NCBI GenBank assembly: GCA_031769625.1
Contig: JAUIMM010000484.1
Location: forward strand, 4,774,001-4,838,000
From: Taudactylus pleione
Lineage: Eukaryota; Chordata; Amphibia; Anura; Myobatrachidae
DNA length: 64,000 bases
Direction: 5' to 3'
The notes beneath the pieces are model-generated. The model was not told the DNA's origin and did not search any database. It worked only from the letters and a program-made list of their open reading frames with translations. Shown one piece after another: positions 57,111-64,000 of the stretch. Made by a program: the position numbers and the translations under genes. How positions within the stretch are numbered: the first letter of the stretch is position 1; each line of letters opens with the position of its first letter.

Positions 57111-57970
57111 GTACATACTACTATTGATTGACTGCAAACACGTAAGTGGGAAGCTCAGTGCCTTCTTCCGTAACAAGCTGAGCACTCATCATCTAATGCG
57201 CTCACCCAGAAAGACAGAGGACCACGGAAACCAGGTGCCTGAAGAAAGAAGACACCAAGGAGCAAGAAGATACTATCAGCAGGACACCCAATAGGATCGA
57301 GTGAAAGGGTAAGTCTCTGTAGGTGTTGGATTGTCCTGCGACTAGTTCCGGTGGAGCTTGAGCCGCAACTGAACCTCCATAGACCCTAGCCAGCAGGCTG
57401 CGGAATCTATTTCCAGGTGCAGGGTCTGTATTAGAGCAGCGACCAGACCTGCAGCCAGACCAGGCTTGGCCCAGAGCCCCTACCACCATCCACACTCCGG
57501 GGTCCAACCACAGAAGAATCCGGCTCCGTCCACTAGGGACAACACCTGCTGCAACTGGTATGTGCACGGACTTATATCAGTACCAGCCAGACTAGCAGGA
57601 TGCCGCAGTCTGCTTTATTACCATACAGTCCAAATGAACATCTGAGCTTCCCCACAGAGACTTATCACCAAAGAACCTCGACTTTATTGTCACATCCAAT
57701 CAGTCCAGTACAAGACAGATTGTTTTTTATTATTATTTGAGTCAGTATCATTACTGCCTCTGACTTGCATTACTATAGTATATCAATATTTTTCCACAAT
57801 CATTTTTTGGACAGAGTAGGTTATTTATTTATTTTCTTACACCCTGTGTAACACAATTTGATTTATTGATTAGTAAAATACTTTATATTAAATCTACATT
57901 GCATTTGGAATCCTTTATTTACATAGAGGGTTTAAGATTACTACAATCTAGCCATCAATAGGTTGAGCGC
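57111..57970 (+). other. Penelope-like element tail
   Basis: A GC-moderate stretch (57,140-57,600) then an AT-rich end, terminating near GGTTGAGCGCTACACC. No coding potential; the minus-strand open frame at 57,567-57,202 has no recognisable domain. Confidence 0.45.
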
Positions 57971-58072
57971 TACACCAATTTACCATTTTTACTATTTTCT
58001 TTATTAACCATGCTACAATTCTAACAACAAAATAAACTATTACTAGTAATGCCAATCCTTTAGCTATTAAAA

Positions 58073-58330
58073 TTAGGATGCCTGAAAGTCATTATCCTGT
58101 CCCCTTGAATAAATTTGCCGGGTACAACCATGAAAATTATCCTTTACTATCAAGATCTGACTGTGTGGATATCTACTATTACTATCTGGATCCTTATGCA
58201 TCTTCCTAAACTGGTCTTTCAATTCCTTAACTTTCTCCAAATGTGCATATATAAGGTCAGTGAAATTATCAGCTATATAATTACAGCAAGTAGGCCCCAC
58301 TATCTGACACATGCCCTCTTGTGAGGCCAT
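58073..58330 (-). pseudogene. ERV envelope transmembrane (TM) fragment
   Basis: 85-codon frame with the CX6CC signature (CQIVGPTCC) of class I retroviral TM proteins, followed by a helical stretch. The surface subunit, fusion peptide and signal peptide are absent: on the 5' side the sequence changes within about 60 bp into integrase. The membrane-spanning part should lie near 57,980-58,070, next to the nested element. Not functional. Confidence 0.8.
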
Positions 58331-58339
58331 TAGATAGTC

Positions 58340-59060
58340 CAGAACCAGCTGATGCTATCTGAGAATCTTGGTATGATACCTTAATGTCTGCATGTAGAAC
58401 CATTGGAAGGCATTCTACCCAAGTCTTGCTTGTTTCTGGCATTAATTTTTGTATCGTAAGTTTCAGGGTGCCATTTAATCTTTCACCCACCCAGAACTTT
58501 GAGGATGACATAGCATGTGAAGGGTGGAGGCTATCCCTAGGTCACTCATGTGTTGTGCAATTTCACCTCTGTCACTTTCTATTGTTTCTGGTATCCCATA
58601 TCTACAGTTGACTTCCTGAATCAATTTGTTTGCTACTGTTTTGATATTAGCTGCTCTACAGGTCCGAGCCTAAGGCCAGTGACTATAAAGGTCAGTTACC
58701 ATGAGAACATAGACATACCCAGAGGAGGGAGGCAGTTGGATAAAATCTATTTGGATTATCTGAAAAGGAAGAATTTGCCAGGGTTGTGAAGTGCACATAC
58801 CATACACCTAGATGCAAAGGCTTGCACAGCCTGGCCAAACCCTGGAGCATGCCAATGTTTATTAACAGTGTTGATCATGGTGTTTATAGACACATGCACC
58901 TTTCTCTGCAGAATTTGTGCCATCACTGGGTAGAGGCTCCTTGGCAGGCAGGTGAGTCCTTTACAAGACCATTCTCCTTGTATACACACAGCTCCTTGTT
59001 TCTGCCAGGCTTTCAACTATCTGGAGAGGCCTGTTTTTGGAACTGTAAAATAAGGTCCTG
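58340..59060 (-). pseudogene. ERV integrase remnant
   Basis: Frame 59,016-58,756 carries the N-terminal zinc-binding region (paired C-x2-C in SRCMVCALHNPGK, with an upstream His in the VNKHWHAPGF context). Catalytic-core traces continue in other frames to 58,510, and 58,511-58,340 holds a late-core segment. Several stops and frame changes. The expected reverse transcriptase upstream is missing. Confidence 0.8.
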
Positions 59061-59062
59061 AC

Positions 59063-60834
59063 TCATTTTGGGGATTCTACAGCTGATGCTATAAGAGCGG
59101 TTGATTGTGGTGACAATTCTAACTGTGCATTAGGGATTGTTATGTCTAATACAGGATAGATCTGTGCGATTTCCTGTTCCATAAGATGAATACAATTGTG
59201 TTCACATCTGACTGAGTAAGAAAAAACATTGTGGTTATCAACTTTCTGTTTCTCACAGACTCTACTGTTACTGTCAGCCCTAGTTATTTGCATAGCCGCT
59301 GCTGTGGACTCTGTTTCAGTTTCTCCCTCTAGTGTTGTTTTAAATTGACTTTGGTCACCTATTTTCCCTCCTTTTGAATCATTGGGAATAAGTGACGCTG
59401 GATTCAACACTGTACACCTCTGGAAGGTGATTTTGGAAGGATTTAGTAAGAACATACATGGGCTTGGGCATGGCATCTTTCTTCCTATCATGCCTTTCTT
59501 GCCTTTCCTTAGAATTTTCTTCTATAGACCTAAGTATTTTGACTAGGTCAGTCAAAGTCATGGAGGAATATTCAGGCCTGCAGACTTTTAGCTGTCGCAT
59601 TTATTCAGGATTCATACTTACAAACAAGGTAAATTTCAGAATCCTTACATGACCAGAGTATTGTGTATTAAAACCCTGGTCCATATGCCTCTTGAGGAGT
59701 TGCTCATAATATTCCACAACAGATTGACCCTTAGTCTGGTTCTCTTCCATAGCAAGCATGTTAGCGGCCTCTCTCTGGGCCCAGACTCTACAACTAGCTA
59801 CCCATTGGGTCCCACTTTCTGCTGTTGTCTGGCCTGCTATGTCTTGAGGATTAAAATAATTGTTCCCATTTCCTGCTCTAGCCTGAGCTATTTCATTTGA
59901 CACATGTACTCCTGATGCTGTTTCAGTGAGATCATGCATATCTAGCCATGTGGCATTATGAACACATCTAATCCTTTCCATATACCTGTGGAAACCCATA
60001 GGATTGTTTCTGGGGTCTGGTCAATCTTTTATGAACCCCATCACTTCCACTGGGGTCCAAGGCTTATAGGAGGAGGTGGTATGTACTACATTACCAGCAT
60101 TGTCTCTTGACTGTGAGATTGAGACTGGAAATACTGGTCTGGTGTCATAAGGTGGTGGGCTGTAGCCCAATTAGGTTCTTCAGAGAAAGGGTCTCTTCTA
60201 TTACTTCTCAGAACCATCACAAGTGGTACATTGTTTATCTTGCCAATAGTGGCAGACTCCACAGTTACATCTCCAAGTATATATAGCTGGATTTCTGATG
60301 TGATACAGTATTTCTTCTGGAATCAATGGGTTTCTGGGTCTTAGGTTATCAATCAGTCCTAACCCACAGGTTGGACATTGTTCAGACCACAGGGTCTAAC
60401 AACTTTTACATATTGTGTCCCCTTAGACATTACAAAATCCACAAGCAAGACATGACCAATTTGAATATATTTGTTGATATAATGCCCTTCTAGATGGTGT
60501 GAGTCTATTTGGAGTGGTTCTATTGACCCTGGTGGGTCAATTAGTGCAAATGTTCTATCTGCATCTCAAGTGTGTCATCTGAATGGTCTGTTTCTAATTT
60601 ACTACATCTTTCAATCCAGTTATCTACTTCATCTTCTATACCCTGTTTCCTTATCTGTGATCTATGTTCTCCTCTTAAATCAGAGAGTTTTTTTGGATCA
60701 AAACATTGTTCATCAGCTAATCCTGCCTTTTTGAACACCTTCACAAAACTGTTGCCCTTTGTAATGCCATATAATTTCTTTATCACCTGCAGGGCAGTAC
60801 CCTGAGTCACTGACTTACTCTCAGTATTTCCCAT
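59063..60834 (-). pseudogene. ERV gag remnant
   Basis: The start at 60,834 gives MGNTESKS, with Gly2 and a following Ser/Lys context typical of N-myristoylated matrix. The matrix-like frame runs to 60,541. A capsid-like frame follows at 59,999-59,601, with a QREAANMLAM stretch, and a basic, charged segment at 59,600-59,380. By about 59,100 the sequence already joins the pre-integrase region. Frames are broken between each part. Confidence 0.8.
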
Positions 60835-61804
60835 TTTTAGATCTTTCCCTTGTTTAACAAAGTAAGTGGTAAATGTCCCTTATTACCTATGTCTGTGGAC
60901 CCTACTGGTTCCTAAGTATCCTGACTATATGTCTAATCTATGTGCTTCCTTATTGTGAAGGGTGTACTGGCTAATTTGTGCTGTTAACTGGATGATGTTC
61001 CCTTCTAATTTGACTGGTCACTGTTTTCAAGGGTCTAACTCTCTGTCCTTTTGATAACCAGAATGGCAACAGATGGTTCTAAAAAATTTTGGTCCCTCTT
61101 GCCAATACCCAGTGGATGATGACTGCAGATCTAACGGACTCCCTTCAGGTTCTTCTATATCATAAAACACACCACTAAGGTGGACCTAATGGACCTGCCA
61201 AATCTGTAGGATATACTATTGTGACTCTAACTACACATTCTGGACAGGTTAAATACATTACATAGACTTACAAGACAAACTAGACTTATTCCATGGCATA
61301 GGGTGCCTCACATGTATCACCTATAGGAACTGCAGGGAATCTGACAAGAATCACTGCCTGTCTTTAAACAACCAGGACTCCACACACCTGACAGTTGTCA
61401 GTACATCCCTCTCCCAAACCAAAGAGAATCAGGTACTTTCCAGCAGGGTACAGCATATGCTGCACAACCAAGCCAGGGATGGCCTTTATTCTCCACAGTC
61501 TAGGGACAGACCTCTCACAAAGTCAGACATGCAAATTCTAACAGACAGAATATCTCTCATACTTCAGTCATGTTGGACATATAACAACAAATGAGACAGA
61601 TTTGTCAATACATTTCAAAAAAGAAAAACAAAAATTACTTGTGGTTAACCTTTAGATATCCAAGACTAACCCCAGGACAGAGTGTTATGTGTGGCGAGGG
61701 CAGAGAAGCCAAGAGAGTAGAATGCTACTCACCCGGGTTATGTCCTGGTATCTCTCCCCTCAGAACACGCCTTGAAGTCCGTCCAGTGGTCAGTTTATAT
61801 GGGT
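60835..61804 (-). other. ERV 5' leader
   Basis: Untranslated leader between the primer site and gag. A CCCGGGTGAGTAG word (minus strand, about 61,724-61,736) is a good splice-donor candidate for a spliced envelope RNA. No coding sequence. Confidence 0.5.
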
Positions 61805-61822
61805 ACCTCAGTGGAAGCTCCA
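61805..61822 (-). promoter_or_regulatory. ERV primer-binding site candidate
   Basis: Minus strand TGGAGCTTCCACTGAGGT begins 3 bp inside the 5' LTR. TGGAG and the spacing fit a tRNA 3' end; tRNA-Thr is the nearest I can suggest, with many mismatches. Confidence 0.45.
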
Positions 61823-61825
61823 GGC

Positions 61826-62262
61826 TGACAAAAGTACCCACTTTCTATGGATAGTAGACTGAGTTCAGATAACCCTCAAGCCCCTGGGTTGCAGCTGCAT
61901 GCGATCAGAGAAAAGACACACAATACCAGTGATTGTAGTTACAAGTATATTTTTTCTGCTTTTAATGTTACAATGGTTCATATATTTATACCTTTCAAGT
62001 TACTAGGTGAAACATGAAATCTACCAGAGGCAGACATTAAACTTTTAACCAATCACAAAGACTTCAGATTTTTATAAATATCAGTAAACTGTCATGTTGT
62101 GGTGAGCTTACAGGAGACTTAAGCTAAAGCATTTTGAATAACACCTTCTGCTTTTATATGTATGTTTGTGTTTCTGGTAATTTCACTTGTCATACAAGTT
62201 TTAAAGACAAGATAGAGTTTGTTTAAAGTTTATTTGAGCAAGATGAATTCTACACTTTCACA
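61826..62262 (-). repeat. ERV 5' LTR
   Basis: Plus-strand ends TGACAAAAGTAC and CACTTTCACA. Followed by GTCC, the 4-bp target duplication. Homologous along its whole length to the 3' LTR. Confidence 0.9.
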
Positions 62263-62266
62263 GTCC

Positions 62267-62750
62267 CGACTCCCAAATGTGGGAAGGTATGTGGGTATGA
62301 TGTGTTAAAATATTATGTTCTTTTTATTCTTGGGATCTCCCATGCTTGGCCTGCAATGTAGCCTATGTCATCTATATGTAAAGAGAGAAAGACCACATAC
62401 ACTACATATCCACAAAATGTGAAAGAAAACACACATTGAAATTGATAATTATTTGTATTGTCAGTTATTGATGAATTTTAAGGGATTAGATAAATGATTG
62501 TGAAATCTGACATGAGGAAAATGATATACTGTATGTATTGCAAAATAAATACGATTCTATTGAGCAGCAATTCTTTCTGAAGTTTAAATTTTATAAATAG
62601 GAGATACTACACCTTGTAGTAAGGCAATTTCATATTTAGTATTTATCTACTGTACATACAACTACATATATTTTATGGCACAATAATAAAAAAAATACCC
62701 CAATGACTTATCCATCATCCAAATAATCTGTTTAGTTCTAAATATTTAAT
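62267..62750. other. Intergenic, nothing recognised
   Basis: AT-rich; ends in an (AT)n run at about 62,752-62,772. Confidence 0.4.
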
Positions 62751-62846
62751 TATATATATATATATATATATTATATCCAAAAAGTCCTGCACTCACATCT
62801 CAAAGTATCGACGTCGGGGTGCCTGTCAAAGATCAATGATCTTAAG

Positions 62847-63063
62847 TATAACATCCAAATTTCCGAAAAGCGGAAGGAAGCACTCACCAATTAGGTTTAA
62901 ACAGCCAGTTTTTTATTAGAACAATGAATAAATGTTTATAATCCGCCACAAATTTATGCCCATTTTAGCGGATTATAAATATTCATTGTTCTAATAAAAA
63001 ACTGGTAGTTTAAACCTAATTAGCGAGGGCTTCCTTCCATTTTTTGGAAATTTGGATGTTATA
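62847..63063. repeat. Long fold-back (snap-back) repeat
   Basis: Arms of about 97 bp, 62,847-62,946 and 62,968-63,063, are near-perfect reverse complements (AACATCCAAATTTCC.../...GGAAATTTGGATGTT) around a 21-bp spacer. (TA)n runs lie on both sides (62,752-62,772; 63,071-63,106). It looks like a snap-back retroelement end or fold-back transposon. Confidence 0.8.
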
Positions 63064-63065
63064 TA

Positions 63066-63110
<45 letters not shown>

Positions 63111-64000
63111 GGGTGTGCACCGGCCACTTTTCGTGTTTTGTGTTTTGGTTTTGGATCTGGATCTTTCTTCGTGTTTTGGATCTGGATTGGTTTTGCCAAA
63201 ACCACCCTTCCGTGTTTTGGGTTCTGGGTTTTGTGTTTTGGATCTGTATTTTTTTGAAAAAAAGCATAAAAACAGCTAAAATCACAGAATTTGTAGGTTT
63301 TTCTGCTCCTATGCTATTATTAACCTCAATAACCTTAATTTCCACTCATTTCCAGTCTATTCTGAACACCTCACACCTCACAATAGTGTTTTTATGTCCA
63401 AAAGGTTGCACCAAGGTAGCTGGATGACTATGCTAAGCGACTCGAGTGGGCGGCACAAACACGTGACCCATCTAGGCGTGAAACTGCAGTGGCAGACAGG
63501 ATGGCAGTTTGAAAAACTAGGCCCCAAACTGTACATAATGCAAAGAAAAAAAAGAGGTGCAAGATGGAATTGTCCTTGGGCCCTCCCACCCACCCTTATG
63601 TTGTATAAACAGGACATGCACACTTTAACAAACCAATCATTTCAGCGCCAGGGTCTGCCACACAACTGTGGCTGAAATGATTGGTTCGTTTGGGCCCCCA
63701 CAAAACAAGCTGGCAATGAATCTGTCCCTGCACAAACTGGCTCTACGGAGGCAAGATGTCATCCTCATCCTCCTCATCCACCGATTCCTCACCCTCTTCA
63801 GTGTGTACATCCTCATCCTCACAGAGTATTAATTCGTCCCCGCTGGAATCCACAACCACAGGTCCCTCTGTACGTTCTGGAGGCTGGTCTCCCTGGAAGA
63901 GTTGATAATTCATTTTATGAACATCATCTTCTCCACATTTTGTGGAAGCAACCTCCTACGCCTTTTGCTGACAAGGTTCCCGGCTGCACTAAACACTCTT
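63111..64000 (-). mobile_element. hAT transposon copy 4, cut by the window edge
   Basis: 3' terminus GGGTGTGCACCGGCCAC next to a (TA)n run. A GTTTTGG-rich subterminal tract and 3' UTR follow, then the transposase C-terminus. Same subfamily as copy 3 but with the roughly 550-bp UTR segment that copy 3 lost. The element continues beyond 64,000. Confidence 0.88.
63743..64000 (-). pseudogene. hAT transposase C-terminus, copy 4
   Basis: Minus strand from the edge: FSAAGNLVS (hATC motif), RRRLLPQNVEKMMF, then, after a single-base deletion in a T run near 63,916 (four T where copy 3 has five), the acidic tail VVVDSSGDELILCEDEDVH, ending at the stop at 63,743-63,745. Otherwise nearly identical to copy 3. 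Confidence 0.85.

Larger units (their letters stand above)
53480..57970 (+). mobile_element. Penelope-like element (GIY-YIG class) nested in the ERV
   Basis: Retroelement in the opposite orientation to the host provirus, between its 3' LTR and its envelope remnant. Order: N-terminal region, reverse transcriptase, zinc-finger-like linker, GIY-YIG endonuclease, AT-rich 3' part with an (AT)n run (about 56,818-56,850), a hammerhead-like motif (57,072-57,110) and a tail ending near GAGCGCTACACC (57,966). Both limits are approximate because the exact ERV junctions cannot be read without an empty site. The linker and endonuclease favour a Neptune-like group (family knowledge). Confidence 0.85.
52542..62262 (-). 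mobile_element. Endogenous retrovirus, internally deleted, with nested PLE
   Basis: Two direct LTRs (435 and 437 bp, roughly 90% identical by eye) flank gag, integrase and envelope-TM traces on the minus strand. The target duplication is 4 bp, GTCC (52,538-52,541 and 62,263-62,266). A primer-site candidate and a polypurine tract are in the correct positions. Without the nested Penelope-like element the internal part is only about 4.3 kb. Protease, reverse transcriptase, RNase H and the surface envelope are missing. CX6CC in TM and the 4-bp duplication suggest a gamma- or epsilon-like class I provirus. All genes are broken. Confidence 0.9.

Noticed and set aside
57202..57567. 121-codon minus-strand frame in the Penelope tail
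   Set aside because: Antisense to the element's terminal region and without recognisable features.

Overview
This window reads as non-coding vertebrate chromosome, most likely from an anuran amphibian with a large, repeat-rich genome. The reasons are the mix of element families (BED-finger hAT, Tc1, PIF/Harbinger MITEs, Penelope-like and L2-like retroelements, an endogenous retrovirus, a Ty1/copia element) and the absence of any operon-like or compact gene organisation. The species assignment is inference. I found no intact host protein-coding gene, rRNA or functional tRNA gene. Every coding trace long enough to recognise belongs to a transposable element, and all are broken.

Left third (1-31 kb). 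A hairpin MITE lies at 1.34 kb. Two decayed BED-finger hAT transposons follow in opposite orientation (2.2-6.95 kb minus, 9.77-15.25 kb plus). A possible solo LTR is at 16.5-17.2 kb. A 2.7 kb non-autonomous hAT-type element (17,282-20,026) has a perfect 8-bp target duplication and carries a nested Tc1 element (18,126-19,481). Next come an orphan Penelope-like terminal sequence with a hammerhead-ribozyme motif (22.76 kb), an L2-like LINE remnant (23.5-25.6 kb), a third hAT copy (26.5-30.2 kb) and a minisatellite-bearing hAT-like MITE (to 31,046).

Middle third (31-46 kb). Mostly MITEs: three Harbinger-type elements in a row with TTA/TAA target duplications (32.3-33.9 kb), a Tc1 fossil (34.3-35.5 kb), a 445-bp tandem repeat whose first unit was hit by two different MITEs (37.1-38.5 kb), a second non-autonomous hAT with a 7/8 target duplication (39,856-41,221), a tRNA-like tandem array (43.1-44.5 kb), and a Tigger-like MITE (45.7 kb).

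Right third (46-64 kb). An internally deleted Ty1/copia element (46.2-49.7 kb), an L1-like 3' end (51.4-51.95 kb), and a provirus (52,542-62,262) with about 90% identical LTRs and a 4-bp GTCC duplication. A Penelope-like element (about 53.5-57.97 kb) is nested inside the provirus and carries a GIY-YIG domain and a hammerhead-like motif. A fold-back repeat and a fourth hAT copy run off the right edge.

The elements do not work together as a system. The useful signal is their relative chronology (Tc1 in hAT, PLE in ERV, MITEs in tandem repeats) and the ribozyme-like motifs. All identity estimates are by eye.
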